A model generated the notes under the pieces. The model ran no database searches and was not told where the DNA came from. It saw nothing but the letters and a program-made list of their open reading frames with translations. A program made the translations under genes and the position numbers. 64,000 bases of DNA from MED-G78 sp964275345 (GTDB lineage: Bacteria; Pseudomonadota; Gammaproteobacteria; Magnimaribacterales; D2472). Position 1 is the stretch's first letter. Every line of letters begins with the position of its first letter. The stretch is taken from assembly GCA_964275345.1 (NCBI GenBank), contig CAXYBK010000003.1, positions 1 to 64,000 on the forward strand, in the 5' to 3' direction. Shown one piece after another: positions 8,060 through 17,987 of the stretch.

Positions 8060-8941
8060 ATGTCAAAAAATTTACGTATATCATTTTATATACTGCTGCC
8101 GCTTAGTTTCTGGATGATTTCGGGCTTATTTGTAGAAGAAAAAATAATTGAAGAAGATAAAATTTCAAGTTTTGCAACTGTTGCTGTTATGAAAAGTAAC
8201 TCTGAGTTTTACAAGCCAGAAATTCTATTAAAAGCTACAGCTCTATCAGAGAGACGGGTAAATGTTCGTGCAAAAACGTCAGGAGAAGTTGTAAAAATTG
8301 GAGCTAGACAAGGGGAATTTATTAAAAAAGATTTTATCCTGTGTAGTCTAGGTGTTGTTGAGTTGAATAGAACTGAAGTGAAGTCACCCTTCTCTGGTTA
8401 TATAGAAAGTGTTGTAAAACCTGGTAATTTTATTGAAAGAGGTCAAGTGTGTGCGACTATTATTCAGTTAGATCCAATTATATTTGTTGCTGAAGTACCT
8501 GAAATAAGCATTGCAAAGGTTAAAGTTGGGCAGAATGTTGATATTAATCTAGTTACTGGTCAAAAGGTTTCAGGTATTTTAAGTTTTGTTTCAAAAAGCG
8601 CCTCACCAGCTACAAAAACATTTAGGGTTGAGGTTGAAATACAAAACAAAGATGGATTAATTAAGGATGGTCTTACTGCTGATCTTATTATCAAGACGGA
8701 TAAGGTAAAAGCGCACAAAATATCACCATCTATATTAATTCTTGATGATGACGGAAAGCTTGGGGTGAGAATAACTAATACAGAAAATATTGTTGAATTT
8801 TATGAAATAGAAATTGTTCAAGATTCTCCTGAAGGCCTCAGAGCAACTGGAATACCAGAGGGTTCGAATATTATTATACAAGGACAAGGTTTTGTAGAAG
8901 AAGGTCAACTTGTTCAAATTACAACACTAGATCAACTATGA
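8060..8941 (+). CDS. RND efflux periplasmic adaptor subunit (membrane fusion protein)
   Basis: This MFP-family protein links an inner-membrane RND pump to an outer-membrane channel. The 293-residue protein starts with a hydrophobic anchor (about 7-25), then a lipoyl/barrel-sandwich domain (RVNVRAKTSGEVVKIGARQG and VKSPFSGYIESVVKPGNFI), then a beta-barrel domain (VGQNVDINLVTGQKVSGIL) and a membrane-proximal domain. It is shorter than AcrA (397 residues), and the alpha-hairpin appears reduced to almost nothing. The stop overlaps the pump's ATG (ATGA). No TolC-type channel gene follows, so the pump probably uses one encoded elsewhere. Confidence 0.88.
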   Translation: MSKNLRISFYILLPLSFWMISGLFVEEKIIEEDKISSFATVAVMKSNSEFYKPEILLKATALSERRVNVRAKTSGEVVKIGARQGEFIKKDFILCSLGVVELNRTEVKSPFSGYIESVVKPGNFIERGQVCATIIQLDPIIFVAEVPEISIAKVKVGQNVDINLVTGQKVSGILSFVSKSASPATKTFRVEVEIQNKDGLIKDGLTADLIIKTDKVKAHKISPSILILDDDGKLGVRITNTENIVEFYEIEIVQDSPEGLRATGIPEGSNIIIQGQGFVEEGQLVQITTLDQL

Positions 8942-11900
8942 CAGGAATAGTTGACTTTGCTTTATCAAAAGCAAAAACCACCTTAATGATTGCTGTATTG
9001 ATTGTTGTAGCTGGATCATATGCTCGACAAGAAATACCTATTGCAGCATCACCAAATATCCAACTTCCATTTGTAAGTGTTGCTGTTTTTCTAGATGGGG
9101 CATCCCCTTCTGATGGCTCTAGATTAGTTGCGAAGCCATTAGAAAACAGGTTGAGAACTGTTCCTGGAGTAAAAACAATTAGAGCTACTAGCAGTCTATC
9201 TAATATAAGAATTTTTCTAGAATTTGAAGTTGGATATGATATTGATAAGGCAATTGTTGATACTAAGCAAGCCGTAGAAGAGGTTAAATTTAATTTACCT
9301 CAAGAAGCTGAAGATCCTCAGATTAATGAATATAGTAATGCTAATTTTCCTGTAATGAACCTTAGTGTAATTGGTGCAAGCTCACTAAGACAAAAAGTGT
9401 TTTATGCAAGGGAGCTTAAAGATAGATTAGAAAAGATTGAGGAAGTCCTTGAAACAGAAGTCATTGGCTCTCCCGATGAAGTTCTTGAAGGTATTATCAA
9501 CAAATCTAAGATGGAAGCTTATGGGGTGACTCTTACGGATCTCTATTATTCTGTTAGTAATAATAATGTGATCATACCAGGCGGCAAACAAGATACTGGG
9601 CTTGGCAGTTTTATGATTGAAGTTCCAAGTGTTATTGAGACAGCTGAGGATGTTTATAGTATTCCAATCAAAGTAACTAAAGATGCTGTTGTAACTTTAA
9701 GTGACATAGCTAGCATAAGAAGGACATTCAAAGATTTTAATTCTTATGCAAGAGTTAATGGCGAGGATGCTGTTGCAATTGAAGTTATGCTTAGAGAAGG
9801 CGCTAATGCAATAGATGCTGCAAATAAAATTGCAATAGAATTAGATGAATTTAGGAAAATATTACCTGAGAATCTAACAATAGTTAAAACAAATGACGAT
9901 ACTGTTTGGGCTAACATGATGGTATCAGAATTAAATGGCAATATTATTTCTGCTGTTGTCTTGATCATGATTCTTGTGGTTGCAAGTATGGGATTTAGAG
10001 TTTCTATGTTGGTGGGTCTTTCTATACCATTTTGTTTTCTGATGACTTATCTAACCTTATTTCTCCTTGGGTATGAGGTAAATTTTCTAGTAATGATGGG
10101 GTTATTGCTTGGAATGGGCATGTTAATTGATGGATCAATTGTAGTTACCGAGTATGCAGACAGAAAGATAAGTGAAGGTCTTTCAAGACTTGAAGCCTAC
10201 AGACTTGCTTCAAAAAGAATGTTCACACCCGTTTTAGCCTCAACAGGAACCACTATAGCTGCGTTTATTCCTTTAATTTTTTGGCCAGGTTTCACTGGCC
10301 AGTTTATGAGATATCTACCTATTACAGTTAGCATAGTTCTTGCTTCATCTTTGTTTTATTCACTTGTCCTAATTCCTGTTCTTGGATCATATTTTGGACA
10401 AAACTCCTCTACTTTAAAACTAGGTAAAGATAGTGATAAAACTGGAGAACCTTTATTTGATAAATTAGCTGAATATTATGGCAAATTAACAAAAATCTTT
10501 GTTAGAAATCCAGGTGAAACTATTATTCTTATCCTTGCCATCTTATTTACTATTGTGACAACTTATACTTTTTACGGCAAAGGAACTGTCTATTTTGCAA
10601 TAGTAGATCCAGTTAAAGCTGAAATAACTGTGAGAGGTAGAGGAAACTTTTCAGCCTTAGAATCAAAGAAAATAATAGAAGAAGTTGAGGAAAGACTCCT
10701 TCAAATTGATGAGCTTGAAAGTGTTTTCTTAAGATCTGGATCACCTTGGTGGGAGCGTGGCGGAGATAAAATTGGAAGTGGTTATGTTGAAGTAGTTGAG
10801 CCTTCTGAAAGAGATATAAGCGGTTTAGAGATAATGCAGCTTGTAACAAAAGTAACACAGGGAATACCAGGAATTATTGTTGAAGCCGAAGCTGATCTAG
10901 GAGGACCAAGTTTTGATTCCCCTATTGAGTTAAATATAACTGGTGACATTGAAACCGAAGTCGTTTCAGCTGCCTTGCTTGCTGAAGAATATATGAGGAA
11001 TGAAGTCAAAGGACTAAAAAATATATTTTCAAGTCAGCCATATCCCTCTGTTGAATGGAATGTTCAAGTTGATAAACAAAAAGCTGCTCAACTGGGTGTA
11101 AAAGTTGGTGATGTTGGAGCGCTAGTCCAAATGTTAACTTCAGGATTTAAAGTTGGTGAATTTAGACCAGATGACTCAAAGGATGAAGTGGAAATAAGAG
11201 TTAGATTTCCATCTGAAGATAGAACGATTACTGGCATTAATACACTAAACGTCACTACTTCAAATGGCCTTGTTCCTGTTAGTTCATTTATAACTCTTAC
11301 TCCTCAGGAGAATAGAGCAACTGTAAATAGAAGAAACGGTCAGTATGTTCAAGAGCTTGCTGCTGCAACTATAGATGAGTCTGCGGTCGCAGAAAAGGTT
11401 GCTGAGATGCAGCAATGGATAGAGGCTCAGAATTTCAGTAAACAGGGAATTACAATGTCATTTACAGGCATGCAAGAAGAAACAGAGGAAGTTAATGAAT
11501 TTATGGTTCTTGCTGGTGTAACTGCTCTTTTCATTATGCTTATACTGCTTCTAACTCAGTTCAATAGTTTCTATCAATCACTGCTTATACTTTCAGCTGT
11601 GTTTATGTCATTTGTAGGCGTTCTGCTAGGACTTCTAATATCCAATAGACCATTTAGTTCAACTATGACCGGTATCTCTATAGTTACGCTTGCAGGAATT
11701 GTTGTTAATAATAATATTGTGCTAATAGATACATTTAATAGGCTGAAATTTGAATCGCCAGAGACCAATAGGCTCGAGCTAATTAGGGCAACATGTCAAC
11801 AAAGGCTGAGGCCTATCTTGTTAACTTCTGCAACTACCATCTTTGGACTTCTCCCTCTTGCAATGGGTTTAAGCCTCGATTTAATAGGAAGAGAATTATC

Positions 11901-12069
11901 TATCGGCACAAGAGTTGTTGACTGGTGGCAAAATCTTGCTTTATCTATTGTATTTGGATTAGGTTTTAGCACTCTTTTAACCTTAATATTTACTCCTGCT
12001 GCACTAGCATTTCCTTATAAGGTTAGAGAAAAATATAATGAAAGATTTGCTGAAAAAGTTGAAGTCTAA
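8938..12069 (+). CDS. RND-family efflux transporter (AcrB-like)
   Basis: The 1043-residue inner-membrane pump has the RND layout: TM1, a large periplasmic loop (porter domain), TM2-TM6, a second loop and TM8-TM12. SDGSRLVAKPLENRLRTVPG and TTIAAFIPLIF are family signatures. The proton-relay sites differ from AcrB: TM4 has LIDG at 396-399 where AcrB has an Asp pair, and TM10 has VVNNN (Asn924-926) where AcrB has a Lys. Such relays occur in other RND subfamilies, so the pump need not be dead. The substrate cannot be read from sequence. It is translationally coupled to the adaptor. Confidence 0.9.
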   Translation: MTGIVDFALSKAKTTLMIAVLIVVAGSYARQEIPIAASPNIQLPFVSVAVFLDGASPSDGSRLVAKPLENRLRTVPGVKTIRATSSLSNIRIFLEFEVGYDIDKAIVDTKQAVEEVKFNLPQEAEDPQINEYSNANFPVMNLSVIGASSLRQKVFYARELKDRLEKIEEVLETEVIGSPDEVLEGIINKSKMEAYGVTLTDLYYSVSNNNVIIPGGKQDTGLGSFMIEVPSVIETAEDVYSIPIKVTKDAVVTLSDIASIRRTFKDFNSYARVNGEDAVAIEVMLREGANAIDAANKIAIELDEFRKILPENLTIVKTNDDTVWANMMVSELNGNIISAVVLIMILVVASMGFRVSMLVGLSIPFCFLMTYLTLFLLGYEVNFLVMMGLLLGMGMLIDGSIVVTEYADRKISEGLSRLEAYRLASKRMFTPVLASTGTTIAAFIPLIFWPGFTGQFMRYLPITVSIVLASSLFYSLVLIPVLGSYFGQNSSTLKLGKDSDKTGEPLFDKLAEYYGKLTKIFVRNPGETIILILAILFTIVTTYTFYGKGTVYFAIVDPVKAEITVRGRGNFSALESKKIIEEVEERLLQIDELESVFLRSGSPWWERGGDKIGSGYVEVVEPSERDISGLEIMQLVTKVTQGIPGIIVEAEADLGGPSFDSPIELNITGDIETEVVSAALLAEEYMRNEVKGLKNIFSSQPYPSVEWNVQVDKQKAAQLGVKVGDVGALVQMLTSGFKVGEFRPDDSKDEVEIRVRFPSEDRTITGINTLNVTTSNGLVPVSSFITLTPQENRATVNRRNGQYVQELAAATIDESAVAEKVAEMQQWIEAQNFSKQGITMSFTGMQEETEEVNEFMVLAGVTALFIMLILLLTQFNSFYQSLLILSAVFMSFVGVLLGLLISNRPFSSTMTGISIVTLAGIVVNNNIVLIDTFNRLKFESPETNRLELIRATCQQRLRPILLTSATTIFGLLPLAMGLSLDLIGRELSIGTRVVDWWQNLALSIVFGLGFSTLLTLIFTPAALAFPYKVREKYNERFAEKVEV

Positions 12070-12104
12070 ATAAGTTTTATAACAATACTAAGTTACAATT
12101 GGGC

Positions 12105-12329
12105 ATGGCAAACGCAAAAGATCAAATAGATTTCGAGTCTTCTTTACAAAAGTTAGAAGATATTGTTTCAAAGCTTGAAAACTCTGATATAAATTTAGAG
12201 GATTCAGTACAATCTTTTGAAGAAGGAATTAAGCTTGTTAAAGAGTGTCAAAAGCAATTAAGTGATGCCGAATTGAAGGTAAAAAAATTACTTGAAAACG
12301 GAAATACTGCTGATTTAGAAGATAAATAA
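12105..12329 (+). CDS. xseB: Exodeoxyribonuclease VII small subunit
   Basis: XseB joins XseA to form the single-strand-specific exonuclease VII. The 74-residue protein has the family core FESSLQKLEDIVSKLENSDI and LEDSVQSFEEGIKLVKECQ, two antiparallel helices. I place the start at the ATG at 12105; a TTG two codons upstream is the alternative. xseB-ispA-dxs is the conserved gammaproteobacterial order. xseA is not in the window. Confidence 0.93.
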   Translation: MANAKDQIDFESSLQKLEDIVSKLENSDINLEDSVQSFEEGIKLVKECQKQLSDAELKVKKLLENGNTADLEDK

Positions 12330-12330
12330 A

Positions 12331-13212
12331 GTGCCTATTAAGTTCTTAACTCGAACGCGAGAACTTATTCATCATAAACTTACATCTGTAATTACATCTT
12401 CATCTTTAATAGATGAAGCTATGAGATATTCAGTTCTCAGTGATAGTAAGGTCATCAGACCTGGTTTGGTTATGGCCTCAGGAATTTTAAACAATAATTT
12501 AACTGAAGATAGTCTAATCACTTTAGCATGTTCAGTAGAATTAATTCATACCTATTCATTAATTCATGATGATTTACCAAGTATGGATGATGATGATATG
12601 CGAAGAGGAAAAGATTCAAGTCATGTTAGGTTTGGAGAAGCAAATGCTATTTTGGCAGGAGATGCGCTTCACGATCTAGCTTTTGAATTAATTGCATCTG
12701 ACGAAGATATGAATGATGCAGCTAAAATTAATGCTGTGAACATTCTTGCAAAAGCTTCAGGTTCAAAAGGTATGGTTCTTGGCCAATATTTAGATATTGA
12801 ATCTGAAAAACTTAATTCTAATCTTAACTTGGATGAAATAGAAAAAATCCATTCTTTAAAAACTGGGAGACTCATTCAAGCATCTATTCTTATGGGTCAA
12901 CTAGAATCTTCTTTGGATATAAAAAAACAGGAAATGCTTTCCGAGTTTGGAAGCAAGATAGGCTTAGCATTTCAAATTTATGATGATATTTTAGATGAAA
13001 CAGGGGATTCTTCTGTTTTAGGTAAATCAATTAAATCTGATATAAAAAATCAAAAACAAACCTATGTTAAGGTCGTCGGTCTAGATCAATCTAATTACAT
13101 AGCTAATAAATTAGCTACTCAATCAATTGATATTTTAGATAAAATGGAATTAGGTGATGCTATTAATAATCTTAAATCTCTTGCCGAGTATATGGTAAAC
13201 AGGAAAAAATAA
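12331..13212 (+). CDS. ispA: Polyprenyl (farnesyl) diphosphate synthase
   Basis: IspA builds farnesyl diphosphate from isopentenyl and dimethylallyl diphosphates. The 293-residue protein has the first aspartate-rich motif in HDDLPSMDDDDMRRGK and the second in YDDILDETGD, both binding the Mg-diphosphate. KTGRLIQAS precedes the second motif as in the family. The start is a GTG one base after the xseB stop. dxs follows after a single base and supplies the same pathway. Confidence 0.93.
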   Translation: MPIKFLTRTRELIHHKLTSVITSSSLIDEAMRYSVLSDSKVIRPGLVMASGILNNNLTEDSLITLACSVELIHTYSLIHDDLPSMDDDDMRRGKDSSHVRFGEANAILAGDALHDLAFELIASDEDMNDAAKINAVNILAKASGSKGMVLGQYLDIESEKLNSNLNLDEIEKIHSLKTGRLIQASILMGQLESSLDIKKQEMLSEFGSKIGLAFQIYDDILDETGDSSVLGKSIKSDIKNQKQTYVKVVGLDQSNYIANKLATQSIDILDKMELGDAINNLKSLAEYMVNRKK

Positions 13213-13213
13213 A

Positions 13214-15083
13214 TTGAAGATTTATACAAAAATACCCGAAATAAAACCTATCACTCCCCTATTGGATAAAGTTGATTTTCCGAGCGATCTTAGGTCTTTT
13301 TCTGCACATGAATTAAAACAATTGGCAGATGAATTGAGAGAATTTTTATTATATTCAGTAGGTATTTCAGGCGGCCATTTAGGAAGTGGGCTTGGCGTTG
13401 TTGAGCTTACAGTAGTTTTGCACTACCTCTTCAATACTCCTGAAGATAATCTTATTTGGGATGTAGGGCATCAAGCATACCCTCATAAAATTCTTACTGG
13501 AAGAAAAAATAATATAGATAAAGTAAGACATAAAGATGGTTTAGCCCCCTTTCCCTCAAGAGCTGAAAGTAAATATGATGTGTTTGGAGTTGGGCACTCA
13601 AGCACTTCTTTAGGTGCTGCGCTTGGCATGGCTTTAGCTAATAAAGATGATGTTAACAAGAAACATACTATTGCGGTTATTGGAGATGGAGCTATGACCG
13701 CAGGCATGGCTTTTGAGGCTTTAAGTCATGCTGGGCATGAAAAACCAAATTTACTTTTTATCCTTAATGATAATGACATGTCAATTTCAGAAAATGTAGG
13801 CGGTCTGTCTAATTATTTTTCTAGAATCTGGGCTTCAAAATTATACAAAGGTATTAGAAAAAGTGGTTCAAGCTTTCTTAAAAACCTCCCTCAAGCGCAT
13901 CATCTTGCCAGAAAAGTTGAAACTCAAATGAAAGCAATGGTTGCTCCTGGAATGATATTTGAGGAACTTGGATTAAATTATATTGGTCCTATTGATGGGC
14001 ATAATATCGATGAGCTATTAGAAGTTGTAGGTAACCTGAAAGAGTTTGAAGGCCCTCAGTTTCTTCATATTATTACAAAAAAAGGAGCTGGGCTTGATGC
14101 AGCTGAGGATGACAGAATTGGATTCCACGCAATAAGTAAAATTAAAGCTAAAGACTCTTCTAGAAATAAATCTCCTAAATATCAAGATATCTTTAGCGAC
14201 TGGATAGTAGATACTGCCATGCATGATCAGAAGTTAATTGCTATAACGCCAGCAATGCGAGAAGGCTCTGGCTTAGTTAAATTCAGTAAAGCAATTTCCA
14301 GATAGATACTATGACGTAGCAATTGCAGAACAGCATGCTGTAACTCTTGCAGCCGGATTTGCTTGTGAAGGAAAAAAACCTGTAGTTGCAATATATTCAA
14401 CTTTTTTACAAAGAGCCTATGATCAATTAATACATGATGTGGCTATACAAAACTTAGATGTAACTTTCGCATTAGATAGAGCTGGGCTTGTAGGTGAAGA
14501 TGGTCCCACTCACTCTGGAAATTATGATATAGCTTATCTTAGATGTATTCCAAATTTAGTAATTATGACTCCAGCCAATGAGAATGAAACAAGATTAATG
14601 CTAACTACAGCCTACAACTATAATGGCCCAGCAACTGTAAGGTATCCTCGAGGTTCTGGACCTAATATAGAGGTTGATTCAGGCTTACCAAGTCTTGAAA
14701 TTGGTAAAGCAAATTTAGTTAGGGAAGGTTCTAGCGATGTAATTTTTTTAAATTTTGGATCATTGCTTCATGAAGCTATTGAGGTTTCTGAAAACTTAGA
14801 TCTTACTTTGATTGATATGAGATTCGTAAAACCAATAGATAAAGATATTTTAAGAAAGTTTTTACCTAAAGCTAAGATATTCATCTCTCTTGAAGATGCT
14901 TCTATTGCCGGAGGAGCTGGAAGTAGTATTCAAGAGTTCTGTGCGGAAGAAAATATTGTTATTAAATCAAAATTATTGGGTATTCCAGATAAATTCATAG
15001 ATCATTCATCCAGAGAAGAGATGATTGAAGAGGTTGGATTAACTGCTAAACAAATAGAAGAGACATTGAAGCAATTGATATAA
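13214..15083 (+). CDS. dxs: 1-deoxy-D-xylulose-5-phosphate synthase (one frameshift in this sequence)
   Basis: Dxs is the thiamine-diphosphate enzyme that starts the MEP isoprenoid pathway. The start is a TTG at 13214. The first frame runs to a stop at about 14305 and contains GDGAMTAGMAFEALSHAG (cofactor binding) and NDNDMSISENVGGLSNY. Reading resumes one base out of phase with FPDRYYDVAIAEQHAVTLAA, then LVGEDGPTHSGNYDIAYLR. Removing one extra base near 14291 gives SKQFPDRYYD and one 622-residue protein, close to E. coli Dxs (620). Dxs is normally essential, so a sequence error is more likely than a pseudogene. The last 38 bases overlap the opposing pgpA. Confidence 0.9.
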
Positions 15084-15534
15084 GTCCTGCAAAAACTCCA
15101 GCTATAAGATCATCGAGCACTATACCTAAACCACCTTTCATATATTTATCAACATATGAAATAGGAAATGGCTTTAAGATATCAAAAACTCTAAAAAAGC
15201 AGAAAGCTAATATTACAAATATAACTCTTTCATCTCGAGTATCATAAAAAATTGCAGGATATAGTGCTAGCCACATTCCAGCTAGCTCATCTATTACTAT
15301 GGATTTATGATCTTTCTCAATTAATTCAGATGAGGCTTTTTCACATATCCAAATTGAAAAAAATATAGTTACTACAATAAGTATCTCGATATGATTTACA
15401 AGGTGAGTAAGAAAAATAAATAAAACGCAAGCAAATAGTGAACCCCATGTTCCTGGAGCAAAGGGTAATGTTCCAACTGCACCTAATGTAGCTATAAAAT
15501 GAATAGGGTTTCTAAGGTTGGGAAAATTGTTCAT
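15046..15534 (-). CDS. pgpA: Phosphatidylglycerophosphatase A
   Basis: PgpA dephosphorylates phosphatidylglycerol phosphate in phospholipid synthesis. The 162-residue membrane protein has GTLPFAPGTWGSL near the N-terminus, the acidic VIDELAGMWLAL, and FRVFDILKPFPISYVD followed by GGLGIVLDDLIAG, which together are the PgpA fingerprint. There are about four hydrophobic segments. It follows thiL by two bases, the usual thiL-pgpA pair. Confidence 0.93.
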   Translation of the reverse strand: MNNFPNLRNPIHFIATLGAVGTLPFAPGTWGSLFACVLFIFLTHLVNHIEILIVVTIFFSIWICEKASSELIEKDHKSIVIDELAGMWLALYPAIFYDTRDERVIFVILAFCFFRVFDILKPFPISYVDKYMKGGLGIVLDDLIAGVFAGLISIASMSLLFV

Positions 15535-15536
15535 AT

Positions 15537-16416
15537 TTAAAAGTGTTCATATCCTCTTATAGCTACATCATAACCTTTATCAGAGATTAACTTAATTTCT
15601 AAATCTTCAGTTACTTCACCAATCTTAAAGAATTTATTATCAAATTTATCCTTGGGCATCGTAAAACATAAGTCATAGTCATCTCCAGAATTAATATCAT
15701 TAATATCTGTAGTTATTGGAATATCATCTAAATTTATTAATCCCCCACGTTTAGAGGCTTTAAGCATTTTTTCTAAATCTGCCATTAAACCATCAGAGGT
15801 ATCTATGCAGGCTGAAGCAAAATTAACAATATTTTTGCCTAACTCAATTTTAGGAAGTGGTCTTAGATAGTCTGTTAAATATTCTGAATCTTTTTTATTA
15901 TTAATCCAATCATCAAGACCTCTTTTTCGCCCTTCCTGTAGGACTACTTATACAAATATAGTCTCCTGTTTGAGCTTTATTTCTCATTAGTATTTTTTCA
16001 GAAAATGGTGTTCCAAAAACGATTGCATTCAAATTGAGAGGTCCTTTTGTTAAATCGCCGCCAATTAAGGATATTTGAAATTCTTTTGCTATATCCTCAA
16101 CACCATCAGCTAATTTTTTATACCAACTTTCATCTGTAATTGGTGAGGAGACAGAAAGACTGAAAGCAATTGGTTTGCAGCCCATGGCAGCTATATCACT
16201 TAATGCTACAGCTACAGCTCTATAACCAATATCTTCTGGTGAAGCATTAGAAGGAAAGTGGATATTTTCAACTGAAGAATCTACAGATGTAACTATGGGA
16301 GTTTTTAAATCAAAAATGGCACAATCATCACCTGGGCCAGTGATTATGCCATTCTGTTTATAATACTCAGCACCTATGTGCTGAAAAATTTCAATCAGTT
16401 CAAATTCTGAGGACAA
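15537..16416 (-). CDS. thiL: Thiamine-monophosphate kinase (one frameshift in this sequence)
   Basis: ThiL phosphorylates thiamine monophosphate to the cofactor thiamine diphosphate. The first part starts at a TTG (16416) and has GPGDDCAIFD, TSVDSSVENIHF, DIGYRAVAVALSDIAAMG and ISLIGGDLTKGP, all ThiL motifs. That frame ends at 15913. The next frame continues without a gap from GLDDW through ACIDTSDGLMADLEKML to a stop at 15537. One extra base near 15922 explains the break and restores a protein of about 292 residues. It starts 3 bases after the thiolase stop and sits directly before pgpA. Confidence 0.87.
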
Positions 16417-16419
16417 AAA

Positions 16420-17607
16420 CTAACTAGGGTATCTTTCGAATAACCCAGAAGCTCCCATACCGCCGCCAACACACATTGTGACAACGCCAAATTGTTTATC
16501 AGTTCTTTGAAGCTCTCTTGTGATATGTCCAACACATCTAGCTCCTGTCATTCCAAAAGGATGTCCGATTGAGATTGATCCACCGTTAACATTTAGTTTT
16601 TCCATTGGAATACCTAGAGTATCTCTACAGTAAACAACTTGAACTGCAAAAGCTTCATTAAGCTCCCATAAATCAATATCACTAACTGATAAACCATTTT
16701 GCTTGAGTAGCTTTGGTACAGAAAATACTGGTCCTATTCCCATTTCATCTGGCTCACATCCCATTGTTGTAAATCCTCTAAAGTAGGCAAGTGGTTTAAG
16801 ACCAAGTTCAAGTGCTTTTTCTTCTGACATGATTAATGAAACTCCAGCCCCATCCGATAGCTGAGAAGAGTTTCCAGCTGTAACTGAGCCATTTTCAGCA
16901 AAAACAGGTTTCAATGAAGCTAGGCCTTCAATAGTAGTTGTAGGTCTATTGCATTCATCTTTATCAACCGTTACATCTACCTCTTTAGCTTCGCCAGTTT
17001 CTTTATTCATTAGCATCATTTTAGTATCCATAGGAACTATCTCATCTGCATAAATTCCAGCTTCTTGCGCCGCAGCAGTTCTCATTTGACTTTCCAGGGC
17101 ATACTCATCTTGCGCTTCTCTTGAAACGTTGTATCTGTCTGCTACACATTCAGCTGTAATACCCATTGGATGATAAATTCCAGGATATTCTGCAGCCAGC
17201 CTTGGATTTACAAAATTATCCATATTTTGTGCGCCCATCATAGAAATTGTTTCTGCGCCACCAGCAATAACTGCGTCATAACAACCAGCCATGACTTGTG
17301 AAGCTGCCATTGAAATAGTCTGCATTCCTGAAGAGCAATATCTATTTACTGTAGTTCCACCAACTGTAATTGGTAAATTTGATAGAACAGCTGCATTTCT
17401 TCCTAAATTATGACCCTGTGCTCCCTCTGGACTTCCACAACCCATAATTACATCTTCAACCATTTCTGGAGGAAGATTAGGGTTCCTCTCTAAAAGAGAA
17501 TTAATAATATGTGAAAGCATGTCATCGGGTCTGGTCATATTAAAACCACCCCTATGAGACTTTGCTAAACCGGTTCTTACGCTATCTACTATTACTGCGT
17601 TTTTCAT
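16420..17607 (-). CDS. Acetyl-CoA C-acyltransferase (thiolase)
   Basis: This is a thiolase of the FadA/acetyl-CoA acetyltransferase group, active in beta-oxidation or its reverse. The 395-residue protein has the nucleophile cysteine in VNRYCSSGMQ (Cys91), NGGSISIGHPFGMTGAR with the catalytic His, and CVGGGMGASGLF with the second cysteine. Length and motifs are complete. Neither fadB nor another beta-oxidation gene is beside it, so chain-length preference and pathway are open. It shares its strand and very short spacing with thiL and pgpA. Confidence 0.9.
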   Translation of the reverse strand: MKNAVIVDSVRTGLAKSHRGGFNMTRPDDMLSHIINSLLERNPNLPPEMVEDVIMGCGSPEGAQGHNLGRNAAVLSNLPITVGGTTVNRYCSSGMQTISMAASQVMAGCYDAVIAGGAETISMMGAQNMDNFVNPRLAAEYPGIYHPMGITAECVADRYNVSREAQDEYALESQMRTAAAQEAGIYADEIVPMDTKMMLMNKETGEAKEVDVTVDKDECNRPTTTIEGLASLKPVFAENGSVTAGNSSQLSDGAGVSLIMSEEKALELGLKPLAYFRGFTTMGCEPDEMGIGPVFSVPKLLKQNGLSVSDIDLWELNEAFAVQVVYCRDTLGIPMEKLNVNGGSISIGHPFGMTGARCVGHITRELQRTDKQFGVVTMCVGGGMGASGLFERYPS

Positions 17608-17636
17608 GTTATCTCCAAGAATTAAAAATTTTCATG

Positions 17637-17954
17637 CTATTTTAGACTATCCTCATCACTACTTAAAGCTTTATACCAATTAGGAATAATATCGATATTG
17701 AATTCTTTAGTTTTTTTAAGAATATAAGGGATTGTGATCGGACTAAATGGCAGAATCACTAAGATTCCAAGCCCCAAGCTTTTAAGATTTTGTTTAAGTT
17801 GGCTATTTGCATAATTAATATCATCTTCAGATGCTTTACCCTCTGCATATTTAAGATAAGTATCAAGCATTTTTCTATTTTCTTCATTTTCTTCAAGAAA
17901 ACTTTCTTGCAATTTTTGCAAATAGATTTGTATTTTTTTTGAATTTAAAAACAT
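17637..17954 (-). CDS. Small LETM1-like domain protein of unknown function
   Basis: This is a 105-residue protein with a charged helical N-terminal half and a C-terminal hydrophobic stretch (LGLGILVILPFSPITIPYIL, about 65-84) followed by DIIPNWYKA. The pattern of a proline-rich hydrophobic hairpin followed by a short polar IIP-x-x tail resembles the small LETM1-like proteins of Proteobacteria, which is a by-eye resemblance. It is probably membrane associated. Its stop is 29 bases upstream of the thiolase start, on the same strand. No function can be assigned. Confidence 0.6.
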   Translation of the reverse strand: MFLNSKKIQIYLQKLQESFLEENEENRKMLDTYLKYAEGKASEDDINYANSQLKQNLKSLGLGILVILPFSPITIPYILKKTKEFNIDIIPNWYKALSSDEDSLK

Positions 17955-17987
17955 TCTAGAAGTATTGTATTACACGAACAATTCAAT

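Noticed and set aside
13214..15083. dxs as a true pseudogene split in two.
   Set aside because: The protein resumes without loss of residues after one extra base, and Dxs is normally essential; other genes in the window show the same kind of single-base break.
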